Source of the DNA: Tuctoria greenei
Taxonomy: Eukaryota; Streptophyta; Magnoliopsida; Poales; Poaceae
Assembly: GCA_036927565.1 (NCBI GenBank)
Contig: JAYESD010000010.1
Coordinates: 40,913,298-40,977,297 of the forward strand
Direction: 5' to 3'
DNA length: 64,000 bases
Of this stretch, positions 35,820 to 47,234 are shown piece by piece. The notes beneath the pieces were generated by a model that was not told the DNA's origin, made no database searches, and saw nothing but the letters and a program-made list of their open reading frames with translations. The stretch's first letter is position 1, and every line of letters starts with the position of its first letter. Made by a program: the position numbers and the translations under genes.

Positions 35820-37575
35820 GAGGAAAAGTCTGTAGCTTTAACAAGGCCAGGAGTTAGTTTTATGTTTAGAGGAGGTCAAGAGCTATCCAGTTCAATAATT
35901 TTCTAAGAATTCTACTGTGAGATATTGATTTTAGAAGTTTGAACAATTTTCTGAAAAGTTTCTGGACATTTTGGAATTTTTTTGGTACATTCAGATTGGG
36001 AACACAATTTGGCCATTCAAATAAATTCAAATGGATCTGAAATATTTACTGGGGCTCAAGGGAATTATGGTGAAGATACTTGCCAAATTTGGGAAGTTTT
36101 GAATGAATGGAGCGTCAGGAATTAATTCCATAGAAATTTTGCTTCATGTAATTATTGAGGAGAATTTAGGGATTTTCATACGGATCCAATTGCACCACTT
36201 GAAAGTACAAATCATCCTAGTTCTATCAAAATTTATTTGAGAATTTTTGGCCAGATATTCTAGGGAGATATTGAATTTCTAAGTTTGGTTGAGAATGGGA
36301 ATTTTCTTTGCACTGAGAAATGTTTGAATTAAAAGCCTGGGCCCACTGATTTAAAACAACCCAATAGGCTTTGAGGCACACGGGGCAACAGACTTTAAGG
36401 ACGTGGCCACATTGGATCTCGGTGTCACAACAGAACCACATTGGATCCGGGTGACGCGCCATTTGACTGACTATCGGGCCCCACCCGACCATCGTCTTCC
36501 TTGCGCTCAATGGTAAAGTGGCAGAGCATGGTAGCGCCTGCCGGTGGCAGCACGCCGGAACAGATGTGCCAAACTCTGCTAGGCTCGGGATTGGCCCCCA
36601 AGGCCAAAAATCGGATGGGGAACAACATGGGAAAGGTGGCGCAGGCGGTAGAGAGCCGGAGGGGGTGTCTCAATGTTGGCAGCGGAACCTAGGGTTTCGG
36701 CCATGTTGGTTGGCCCCTATTGTGCTTTATTTTGCATGGGAAAACATCCAAATGATTTCTGGGGACATAGGGAAGGAGGGAGAGGGTGCCAAAGACGGTG
36801 AAATGCCTCGGAAAGAGGTGGTCGACGTCGAGGTAGCTCATTTTTGCCGCCGGCAAGTAAAATACCTACTGTGACCTGGTTACTTGATGGAATTCAATGG
36901 AGTTTGTTTGAAGGTGTGTACCTGGACATGGTGAAGATAAAATCTCACTAGCACGAGGAACAATTACATGTAGAATCCGAATTTCGCCCGAGATAAGGAG
37001 GATAAAGAGGAGCCTTGGGTGTGCTATTTGCAGCTGGATCGAGCAGGTAAGCAAGCAGACAGGGAACTACCTGGATTGCATGCCATGCAGTGGCACTCTG
37101 AGAGGAAACAGAAAAACAGAGGAAAAGAGGGGCTGACTGGTGGGGCCCAACAGCTCCAACAAAGTTTCACTTCTCTGTTACATCTAAATTATATCCCAAA
37201 GTGCTCCAAATATTCTGAAATTCGGCAACTAAGTTAAATCCATCATGCAAAATTCAAATGTGAAATTTTATTTGTCATTTGAATAATTTGCAAGTGGAAT
37301 TTGAATGCACACATGTGCAAGGGTTCAAATAAAGGGCAAATGAAGCTGAAAATTTATCCAAGTTGTACATGATGTTTGAATTATGAAAGAGACATATGGG
37401 AATTCAATTGTTGAATTTGACATATTTGACTAGTATGATTTCATTTGGTTTTGAAACCTTCATTTTTAAGTTCAATTCAAATACCCGTAGGAGCACTATG
37501 GTTCTAGTTCGAAGTTTTATTTCTCCACTAGATTCTTGAGCTAAATATTTCATTAGGGTTTTTAGAGCCTTTACA
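35820..37575 (-). repeat. 5' LTR remnant of old Tekay-like element
   Basis: Matches 24000-24355, 28923-29345 and 30781-32140 of the 3' LTR without the two solo-LTR insertions. The start-side end (TGTAAAGG at 37575) is intact; the other half of the LTR, leader and gag are deleted, with the breakpoint near 35820. Confidence 0.83.
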
Positions 37576-37580
37576 CTAAT

Positions 37581-39045
37581 CTAAGCCAAAGCAAAATGAG
37601 TTCTGCAAGTGCACGGAAAGTATAGCTATAGCATTTCACCCGAGATTGTTTGCTAGGGTATCATATTTATTTTATCCCAAAGGAAGGCAAGTGAAGTGTG
37701 GCAAAATCATAGGTATAGTAGGCTGTTCTAGAGAGGATTCTAGTAGGATGGGTAAATGATGTAGTTTGGGTAGTGTGACACACACCTAAGCAATCTACTC
37801 TAATAGGAATGTCTAGTGAGGGTTAAGTTACGAGTCGGAGCTACTCCTACTGTGCTCTAACTACTCGTATACATAGCCTAAAGATGTACATGTGAGCATG
37901 TTAATGGTAAATACTAAGCCTTTGTGGTCCAACTCATCAGGCACGGGTTTACTCCTGGCAAAACCAGGACGATACCGGCATAGAGCTTGTGGCGTAGCCG
38001 AATGTGGGGGAGTGCGAAGGACGGATATGGTTGTCACAACCTTCCGCCTACCTTTACAACACGTGGGTCTACGAGACATCCAATGCTACTTAACTATCTA
38101 TGCACCACACTTACATGTTAGGTAAATACCCTAGAGGCTTGAGTACAAATACCTCTCTAAGGCAATGACTAACCCAATCATCATATAACAAATGTTGGGA
38201 CCAAGCACTAACATATTCATATTAATATAACCATGTTATTACCTAATTAGACTATTGTGAAGGTATATGGTGTTTATGATAACATAATATGAACATTATG
38301 ATCAAATCATAATAACACCTACACCTATCACGTACATGGACTCCACAATCAAACAAGAAACGATTTGCCCAATTATATGAATAAAGAGAGACTAATAATA
38401 ATATTAATAATATGCATAAAGTCTCAAAAGGAAAGTAAGATACATGAGCCATACCTTTCCAAATTGGACATGGGACTAGAGGCTCCTCTCTACAGCCTAA
38501 CCTCCACAAAGGACTATGATAACTAGTGTATCCAATGGAGTGAATGCTCAAGTGGTGTTTGTTGAAGTGACTGGTGAGGGGTCTTATTTATACACAGAGT
38601 TCAAACGGTTCCCGTCATCTTTTGCGTGAGAATCAATCTTCACCGCCATCAGGGAGCGATAGGAGAGTGCCACGGGTCGGCTGATCGAGTTTGGTGCCAA
38701 GAAGAAGTCAGTCGAACCACGGCCCAGCCGACTTGGTCCTGGCGCCCCTCGGCTTCTGCGTTCTACTAGTGCCTGACTGGAAGGCCCTGACCTCATCCCC
38801 ATGTGAATTGATGTAGGATTCCCTTGGATATGCCTAAGAATGGGTCCATGGATCCATGTGATGCCACACGTCATTGCGTAATTGGTCGGTATGTCACTTT
38901 TTAGTATTGCTCCCCTCATTTCTCCTCATTTATGCAATAAATAGGCGCATGCAATATTTCTCCATGCACAAGTGGAATTATGTTAAATCTAAAGGTGATG
39001 TGTTTAAGAAAATTTATTCCTTCACATATTTGAGTTATATTGACA
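37581..39045 (-). repeat. Athila-like 5' LTR, main part
   Basis: On the - strand begins TGTCAATATAACTC at 39045. Contains a TATA box (tataaata, near 38586-38593 on the - strand). It joins to 22330-22255 once the Tekay-like element is removed. The base pairs after 39045 (GTTGA) would be the target duplication; the partner is outside the window. Confidence 0.65.
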
Positions 39046-41964
39046 GTTGAAATTGGAATATAATGCTTGTCAACAGCAAGCGCGAGGCCTGCTTCGTGGC
39101 CAACACCACCACGAAGATCGGTGATTGGGGGGTCTCCGCCCTGCGACCGTCACTATCGCGAAGGCGATGGTCACGAAGGCAAACGACGACCAATAACAAC
39201 CGCGATGGAACAATCCTTCAACTCGAGGTAAGCCAACTAATCATATTAATCATCTACGGGACTCGCCCAGGACCTGGGCCCTAGAATTGAATCAGCACTT
39301 CTGCAATGTCTGTGACCTCGAGTTATGAATCGAGGTAAGGCAACTAAGCACCCAACCTAAGCTCAGGCATGAGTGAGTCCTGGGTTCAAAGGTCGACCCT
39401 TTGGGGTTTTGAGACCACCCGTGACAAAAGAGAGCAAGGGATGGACAACTGCGGGACGACCTCTCATAGGGCCTTTATCTTAGTTAATGGATACCCTCGA
39501 CGTCCCCAACATTCCATATATGGGTCCCAACTCGGTTCTCCCATGGTGCCCCCCCCCCCCAAGAGTCAGCATCGAGCCGCCCAGGTCCCGAAAGGCTCGG
39601 GATCAACTTGTATGGCTTAAGCAGGGTCTAACGAAACACGAGTATCACACCCAATCATACTGTCATCCACATAGGATGTATGGTTCTGCCCCCCTGCACC
39701 CTGCGATCTGGGGAGATCGATTTTCACTTGGATTAATCTGTTAGGGCAGCTCAACGAGTTCGGGAGATCGACCATCGAGGTAAACTCTCGAGTTCAACCC
39801 CTCCGAGCCATCGCCATCTCGCGGACGCTGTGTGAATACCCGTGGGGTGGTGGTGACCGTCGCCAATGCTCTCCTAGAGCTTTAGCAGAGGGTGCAGAGA
39901 ACACAAAAATCTCATTGACTTCGGAGCTCTCGAGCTTCGACACAGAAGCCCAACAAGGCACCGCAGTTCATAGGGCCCTAGCCCTGACCCCTCTATTCTT
40001 AACCTATGGGGGGATGCTTCACGCTCTCGGCATGCTCAGAAGACCGAAGCAAAATTCCACCGCGACGAGCAATTTTGGAAGGGGAAAACATGCTCGACTC
40101 GCCCGAGCCGACGTGGTCCGACCCTGGCTGGGCTCTCACCTCGATATGTGACTCAATACTTGACTCCACTACAACGAGCTAAGCACCATTGGCGATGAGG
40201 ACTCTGACCCTGAGCACGGGCCCAAATAGTACCCCCGATCCCGACCCCAAAGTCAGACCTGGGGCTATCGTCCGATCGGGCTCGATCAAAAGCTCAGGAT
40301 CCTTTGCTCTAAGGATGTTCTTCCCCTTTCGAAGTATTTCGCGTTCTACAACCTACGGCCCGTGAACGACAAAAACTCAAAGGTTAGGGTTTGCAAGGAA
40401 CTGATTGGATGAAGAATAGGTAAAACATTCTTAAAATCATTGAAAAGATTGGATCTTTAAATGATGAAATACATGTTACATTTCTGAAGAAATGTCCCTC
40501 TACAGGTAGTACCCTCTAGGGTCGGCGGTTTCGACGCCCCCGGGCCCTGCTGGCCTTCAAAGTCGGTAGCTTCAATGGCTTTGCGCTCATCCTCGACATA
40601 TCGCTTCTTCGTCGGTGACCAAGTTCGACTTACCTACTGCCATTTCTTCCAAATCTAAGGAATGTAGGAAGCTCGGGTGGCCAACATCTCTTTCCCTGTC
40701 AAAGGTGTGGTTCCCCTTAGAAAGAAAGGCCACTGATCTCCCTAAGAGAAAATGTGGCCCTTCTCCATCGCCCTTCGAGAAAGGTCGCGATGCCGAAGCC
40801 CGCCGAGGTGGGTCGGGATGTCAAAGCATCCAACTTATTTCCCCATCCCCATCGAATCGCGAGAGAAGGATTGGTACAGGCTTGATGACGCCCAGCATCC
40901 AGATCGATCCAACCCTCCTTTCAAATTTTTGGTCGGTCCTTCCATCATCGAGCCCGCGAGAGGCTCCGACCTATTTTGAACTTTTGGGTGACTCCTCCCC
41001 TCTCTCTGCACCCCCGACCCGGACCTCGCAGGCTTAGAAGATGATCATAGATGGTCAAGAACATAGGCCCAGCCACCAAACTCTCATCGTCGAAAAGGCT
41101 ACTGGGCTACAAGGGGGGAGGATGGAGGAAAGGGTGGGAGGAGTTTCTCCGCCGTCGAGACAGGAGAAAGGTGGTAGCAGTGAAAAAGAGAAGCCTCTAG
41201 GTGGGGGCTATTTATAGTACCACTAGGGGGAGTCAAAAAGACAGGAACAACGATGGTGGCACACCAAATCACCTCGTAACCAACACCACAAATAAAGGAT
41301 TGTGACGACCAAAGATTCCTTCCGTTTGCTACTCCACCTCCTCAAAAGCAGCGCCGCAATGAAGCCTAGCGAAGACCACATACACCCGTTACCTGCTTCG
41401 CCTCTTTCTTCCTTGAGACTTGCGCTCTCCTAGAGGGACGTGGCCCCCACAAATGACAATCCCATGACTAGGGGCCAGAGACGAGCTATTTCGACCCCGC
41501 AGCCTCAACATGCTGGAACGGAATAAGAAAGCGACGACCCCGACCCACGTGTGAGGTCTGACCAAGTTTCGGGTTCGAAGGTCGGCCCATCAGGTTTTGA
41601 GACCGTTTGGAATGAACCAGATCAAGGGACGAGCGACCGAGAGACAGCCTGCGTGGGGCAGCTTCGGAGGTAGCGGAACCTTTGACGTCCCCAACACATG
41701 GTATTCGAGTCCTAGGTCGGTGATTCAGCAGTAAGCCCACGAAGGGTTGGCACCAAACTGCCCGTACCACTGAAAGGTTTGAGATCTGCGTGAATGTACT
41801 GAATGGGATCTCATGAAACGCGGGCACTGAGCCCTGACCTCAATTACCTATCAAAATCGGATGTTGGGTTACGACCGCCGTCATATTTCCAGGTGATCGG
41901 GTCTCACTCAGATGTCCCACAGGCAGCTCACACGGGCTCGGTAACTAGCAAGGTAAGTTTCTTG
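39046..41964. other. GC-rich TE-like sequence, unassigned
   Basis: No gene or recognisable protein domain. Short open frames have no family resemblance. A segment of about 200 bp near 39390 (…gaccctttggggttttgagacc…) is repeated in diverged form near 41570 (ggcccatcaggttttgagacc), each followed by 'gacgtccccaaca' (39501 and 41679). A C run (39549-39560) is present. It is probably the non-coding part of a decayed large transposon, possibly CACTA or Tat-type gypsy; I cannot decide. Confidence 0.5.
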
Positions 41965-42345
41965 AGCCCTTCCCCTCCGAGCTTTTAACGACCCTCGGGT
42001 GGGGGACCACATAATTTGACCACCTGTAACTCCCGTCCCCACCGAGTCATGATTGGCTCGCAGGCAAGATGCAATGTGGTGCTGATGACATCCAAGATGC
42101 TCAAGCCATGAGAGGCTCGCGGACGAGGCATGATCGTCTACTGTGGCGCCCGTCCCCTTCGAGCTATAGACGACTCCTGGGAGGGGCGTGATACAACCCA
42201 AATACCATCCATAGCACCCATCCCTATCGAGCTTGAATGGCTCCCGGAAGGGGGCACACCATGATTCTACCCTTTTGTGTCGTTGACCCCCTCCAAACCA
42301 TGAGTGGCTCACGGATGGGGAATGACATGGTGTGTAAAAGCCCAC
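41965..42345. repeat. Degenerate ~65-bp tandem repeat
   Basis: Five to six units, each with a 'cccgtcccc-xx-cgagc' box followed by 'atgagtggctcgcggacgggg'-like sequence; unit starts near 41968, 42032, 42092, 42151, 42219 and 42288. Units differ by 25-40% by eye. Confidence 0.65.
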
Positions 42346-43180
42346 TGTTCAGAAGAACAGGAATGCAAAAATGTGAACTTAAAAAATTAATTAAGTTAAA
42401 TAGGGAAATCAAATTCACATGAATTATGTTGATTAATAAAATATGTTAAGAATATGAACTTGTTAAAGCTTTAAACACTATTCAGAGTGTTAGTGTAAAT
42501 GTTATGCAAAATTGATTACCAAAAGAAGGATTCCAAAATTTATCCTAAAAAGCAACGTGAAGTTTAAAGTTAAACTTAAATCAGAGTCCCATGCCTTGCT
42601 AAGGCAAAAATCTTAATTCTAACTCTACTATAATGTAATATTTAAAATTAGCCAAAGTTTTATTAAAAAATCAATCAGAATATGACAATGTAATTAGCTA
42701 TTAATTCACAAGAAGCTTTTAGTTTGGAAAACTCAAATCAATGCGTAGCACTCGAATTTTAATTCAAATTTAGGTTGCAACCTCCAACAAAGACAAAATC
42801 AAGATTTGATATCACCTTGGAATATATTAAAAATTAGTTAGTACTTAAAAAAACATTTCTACTTATAGATGTATGCACAGTAAAATATTTAATTATGTCA
42901 TTCAGATTTAAACTTTAAAAGCCAAAAATCTAATTGCTCTAAATCCAAATCCGATTTCATAATTGGAGTTCTCATATTCTATTTAGCTACCCTGAAAAAT
43001 TCTAGCAATTTTTGAGCTTAATTACTATTTAAATGAGAGAAAAAGAAGGGAGAACAGAAGGTGGGACCCACATGTAAGATACAGAGTGGATAGGACTTTC
43101 TTTTCTGTTCCAGCGCGGCAACGAGTGAACACTGCATGCTCCCCACGCAGCAGCCTGCTTTTTTTTTTACTTTCATCTTA
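42346..43180. other. AT-rich sequence with no gene seen
   Basis: About 65-70% AT, no open frame of note. The final ~130 bp (gtgggacccacatg, ttcttttctgttccag) resembles parts of grass LTRs, but I cannot place it. Confidence 0.5.
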
Positions 43181-43183
43181 TTT

Positions 43184-43277
43184 TCTATTACTTTTCTTCA
43201 AAATTGTTGGGTTTCATTTCTAGCCGACCCCAACTTGTTTGGGACAAAGGTTTGGTTGTTGTTGTTGTTGTTGTTGT
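43184..43277 (+). mobile_element. Short 3' LINE-like end with (TTG)n tail
   Basis: Contains 'ccgaccccaacttgtttggga' type sequence (split over 43222-43245) ending in a (TTG)6 run at 43256-43277. This is how many grass LINE 3' ends look (from memory). Oriented opposite to the LINE that ends at about 43290. Confidence 0.5.
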
Positions 43278-43421
43278 CTCATCCTTATCTTTTTGAAAGG
43301 TCGAATGGCGTTCAATTATAAGTGGAGAAACAGTTACATGTGTTTGTGCACCAGAGGTACATTACACTGATTGAAGGAATGGGCAAAAACACAAAAAAAT
43401 AAAAAGCTCAAACCACAACAA

Positions 43422-46400
43422 CTAGGCACGATGCGACATGATCTGAGCGAGGGCTTCAGATCCCGCTAAATGCCATTGTTGGACCTGCTCCTTCAGGGCA
43501 GAGACTAAATCATCAAAGGATCGTTCATGTCCTTGGAAAGTCCTGGCGTTCTTATCCTTCCATAGCGCCCATAAAACAGCAAAGACTAAAGATTTAATAG
43601 CTTTGGCTCTATTACGATCACACACAGCAGACAATCTATCAAACCACGAGATAAATGGCACCCCAGCCTCCCAGTTATCAGGCTGTAAGCACGGCTCATT
43701 GATCCACTGACTAAACTTTTCCCAAACCTGTAAGGATAGCCAGCAGCCAGAGAAGAGGTGTTCCACTGTCTCCAAATTACGATAGCGAAATGAACAAAAG
43801 TAGTTGTTGGGCCATCCCCGCCGCATCAATCTATCGGGCGTCCAAACTCGGTTCTGCAACAATAGCCACACAAAAATTTTGAGTTTTGAAGGTGCCCAGA
43901 CACGCCATACCTGGGTCGGGAAGGAGGACCACACACTTCCTTCAAATTGCATTCGATACGCAGAACACGACGAGTACACTCCTGTAGCCGTGCAGGGCCA
44001 TCGAATTTGATCCGGTTGATCAGACACTAGTGTTGGACTGAGCTCCTGAATAAGTATCCACAGGTGCCACATATTCATCGATTAGTTCTGCTGTGATGTT
44101 ATGTAGCAGGTCCCTAATCCAGTTTCCATCCCTTAATGCCTCTGCCACTGATCGCCTTCGCCCCCGAGTGTGTTTGAACAACGCCGGGAACAGAGACGCC
44201 AGGGCACATCCATGCAACCAACTGGATTGCCAAAAATTAGCAGTGGTACCACTCCGAATAGTGACTGTTGTAGCCACAGCAAAAAACTCTCTATCCGAAG
44301 CATCTACCGGTAACTCTGTTCCATGCCACGATCGAGTAGGTTGCATCCAGCTCAGCCAAAGCCACTGATGCCGAGCCCTCCAAATTCCAATGGTCGACAC
44401 ACTCGCCCCCAGCTTGTCTTGCACTTTCCTCCATGTAATTGTTGGCTCCCAGCCCAGAAAAAACGTCTCATTTTATCAACATCCTTGATAAATTTTTTTG
44501 GCACTTTGAGAGCAGACAGTAAATAAATTGGTACTGAACTCATGACTGAATGAACAAGCTCTTTCCTTCCTGCCAAGGTCAGTAGGTTTCCTTGCCATCC
44601 CGCAAGCTTGGATCCTAGCCGGTCTTGAATGGGTTGTAGATGAGAAACACGCAGGCGACCCAACGTAAGTGGCATACCCAGGTAATCTATCGGAAAGGAG
44701 GCTTGTTGTCCATGGAAGCCAGACAAAGCTTCATTGAGATTTATTTGGTCACAACTGATAGGAACGACCATGCATTTCTCCACATTATTTTTCAATCCTG
44801 TAGCATCTCCAAAAAGTGTCAATATTTCCATGGTGTTGTCCACTTCGGTTTTGGTCGGATTCAAAAAAACAACCACGTCATCGGCATAGATAGAAGTCCT
44901 CTGCCGAGCCACCCTCGTGCCAAGAGGGCTTAGACACCCATGATCAGTGGCAAGGCGAAAGAGATGTTGCAGAGTATCAATTGCCAGCACAAACAAATGA
45001 GGGGACAAGGGATCACCTTGGCGCAGACCACACTGATGCTTGATCGATTGTCCAAGCAACCCATTCAACCGCACTAACAATGAAGACGTCGTGAAGAGAA
45101 GAGCAAGCCAATCACGCCAACGGTTCGGAAAACCCCTCTGTTCCATGAGTTCCAAGAGGTAAGCCCAAGACACTGTATCAAATGCTTTGGTTATGTCAAG
45201 TTTGAGTAACAAAGTAGGCTTGTTGTGACGGTGACAAAATCTGGCAACATTACGAACATATAGGAAGTTGTAGTGGATGCTCCTTCACCGGATTGACGCA
45301 CTCTGAACTTGGGAGATAATGGTGTCAATGTGCTTTGCCAGCCTCATTGCTAGCACCTTGGATATTAATTTGGCTACTGAGTGAACCAGACTTATGGGCC
45401 AAAAATCCCCAGGCAGCTCTGCATCATCTTTTTTGGGTAGGAGGCTGATGACAACTCTATTCATTCTTGGAAGAGGCCCGGCGTTAAGGGAGTGGAAACG
45501 GTGAAAACAAGCCATAATATCTCCCTTGATCACATTCCAACATTTCTTGTAAAATGCACCTGTGAATCCATCGGGTCCAGGTGCTTTCTCAGATGGCATT
45601 TCACTAATCGCTTTGCTGATTTCTTCCTCGGTGAATGGTGCCACTAGTGTGTCATCCTGAACTTGTGACAACCCTAGCAGTTGCCGGTCAAAGCTGTGAT
45701 GCCGTTGGTCAGCAGAGCCTAAGATACCAAAGAAGTGTTGGTGAAGAATCTCCTCCTTTTGGCCCTGCTCCCAGCAGTACTGACCATCACCATTGCGAAG
45801 ACAGGGAATGAAATTTCTCCTTGTACGTGCAGCAGCCTTGAGGTGGAAAAATCTCGTGCACGCATCACCCTCGCGCAGCCATGTTATGCGAGATGCTTGC
45901 CGCCTTCGTGATCGCTCAACTGCGGCAAGCCCCAAAACCCTTGTCTTCAACTCCTTTCTAAGTTGACTCTCTGAAAGTGTGAGGGGTCTCTCTTCTTGAG
46001 CCATTTCCAATCGCTGGATTACATTGTTAGCAATGAACAATTGTATCCTCGCGTGCCTAAACAGTCTATTGCTCCATTTCTTTAAGGCTCTGGCTGTGTT
46101 CTGCAGCTTGTTATTCAAGATCGTCATAGGTAAGAGTCCATGTGTTGGCTAATTCCAGACTTCAGAGACAACCTCCATGAACCCTGGAGTTTTAACCCAA
46201 AAATTTTCAAACCGAAAGCCTGCACCTCTGTGTGGCTGGTCCTGCAGTGCTAAGAGGATCGGGCAATGGTCAGATATTGATATAGACAAGGCTTGGAGGC
46301 CAAAGCCAGAAAATAGCACTCCCCAATCCTGATTGCAAAAGGCTCTGTCGAGCCGGACTAGGGTCGGATTTGACCTCTCATTACTCCATGTAAATCGCCG

Positions 46401-46952
46401 GTTAAGAAGGGAGATTTCCATGAACTCCGCTCTGTCCAACGTTCTTCTGAATGATCCCATTAGGCGTCGATTAAAGTTAGGATTATTCTTGTCTTGAGCA
46501 GCATAGATTAAATTAAAGTCTCCAATGGAAAGCCACGGTGTCCCTTCTGGTGGCTTCAGGAGTAAAAATTCTTGCAGAAACCGCGGTTTCTCAGCATCCG
46601 TAGAGGGCCCATACACTGTGGTTAAGCGAAAATTGGCGTTGGAGAGACGGGAATGGACCATCACTGTCAACGAGAAAACCTGACGCATCGGCCCTGAAAC
46701 TTCCAAGTAATCTGAGTTCCATCCAATCAAGATCCCACCTCGAGTACCATCTGCAGGCAGGTCGAGATGGTTGCGCAAGGATGGCCCCAAAATCTCTGCT
46801 GCAATGAAGTTGTCCATGCTACTGATTTTCGTTTCCTGATGGCAGACCAAAGTCGGTTAAACACTTTGAACGAGAGTCCGAACAGCTTCACGCCGAGCCG
46901 GGGCATTCAACCCACAAACGTTCCATGTCAAAATCTTGAGATCCTCAGCCAT
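43422..46952 (-). pseudogene. LINE ORF2: endonuclease-RT-zf-RVT, broken
   Basis: Makes the nick and reverse transcribes at the target site in active LINEs. Start at 46952 (MAEDLKILTWNVCGLN). Endonuclease motifs: WNVCGLN, HQETK near 46840, VYGPS near 46620, GDFNL near 46530, SDHCPI near 46260. RT: PGPDGF near 45570, GLRQGDPLSP near 45025, IYADDVVVF near 44880. zf-RVT region near 43880-43700. Stops near 46860, at 46149 and 45285; frameshifts near 44380 and 44060. Five open segments remain in mostly one frame, so decay is moderate. Confidence 0.87.
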
Positions 46953-47234
46953 GAGAAACAATCAGAACAACTTTAACTGCCACAGTCAATAACAGATGAT
47001 GGGCAGTAACAAGAACACAAATGGGAATCCACTGATTGCTCGAAAACAGGACAATAAACAGACCATCACCCAACGAACTAAAGTGTACCTCCATCATGGA
47101 CCTCAGGAACAGTTTTCCAGGAGCAATTGTCCATAGCAAACTCAAACTGCCATAGCCAGCACCACCACTCAATAGTTGACGATGGAACGACATCTGGGGA
47201 ACTAAAACATCAACTAGCACCATAGTGCAGCAGG
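46953..47234 (-). other. LINE ORF1-ORF2 intergenic spacer
   Basis: No conserved coding signal; the ORF1 frame ends at 47235 and ORF2 starts at 46952. Confidence 0.6.

Larger units (their letters stand above)
22331..37575 (-). mobile_element. Old Tekay/Del-like chromovirus (- strand), partly deleted
   Basis: 3' LTR 22331-32140 (itself split by two solo LTRs), polypurine tract, pol remnant 32160-35740, then a deletion removing most of gag, leader and half the 5' LTR, then the 5' LTR remnant 35820-37575. Flanks are CTAAC (22326-22330) and CTAAT (37576-37580), a target duplication with one change, inside the Athila-like LTR. LTR termini are TGTAAAG...CCTCACA on the - strand. Pol is riddled with stops. 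Confidence 0.85.
18684..39045 (-). mobile_element. Athila-like Ty3/gypsy element, 3' end missing, LTR split by insertion
   Basis: On the - strand: LTR 39045-37581 plus 22330-22255, primer site 22250-22234, gag-protease 22037-20044, extra ORF 19797-18684. 22331-37580 is a later insertion with its target copy. The rest of the extra ORF and the 3' LTR are cut off at 18684 by gypsy family-2. There is no RT, RNase H or integrase between protease and the extra ORF, so this is a pol-less derivative, either non-autonomous or deleted. Lineage inferred from the DLGAS protease, tRNA-Asp-type primer site and the extra ORF. Confidence 0.8.

Noticed and set aside
40615..42345. Open frames of 113-145 codons in the GC-rich block
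   Set aside because: Low-complexity, no motif, and disrupted by the tandem array.
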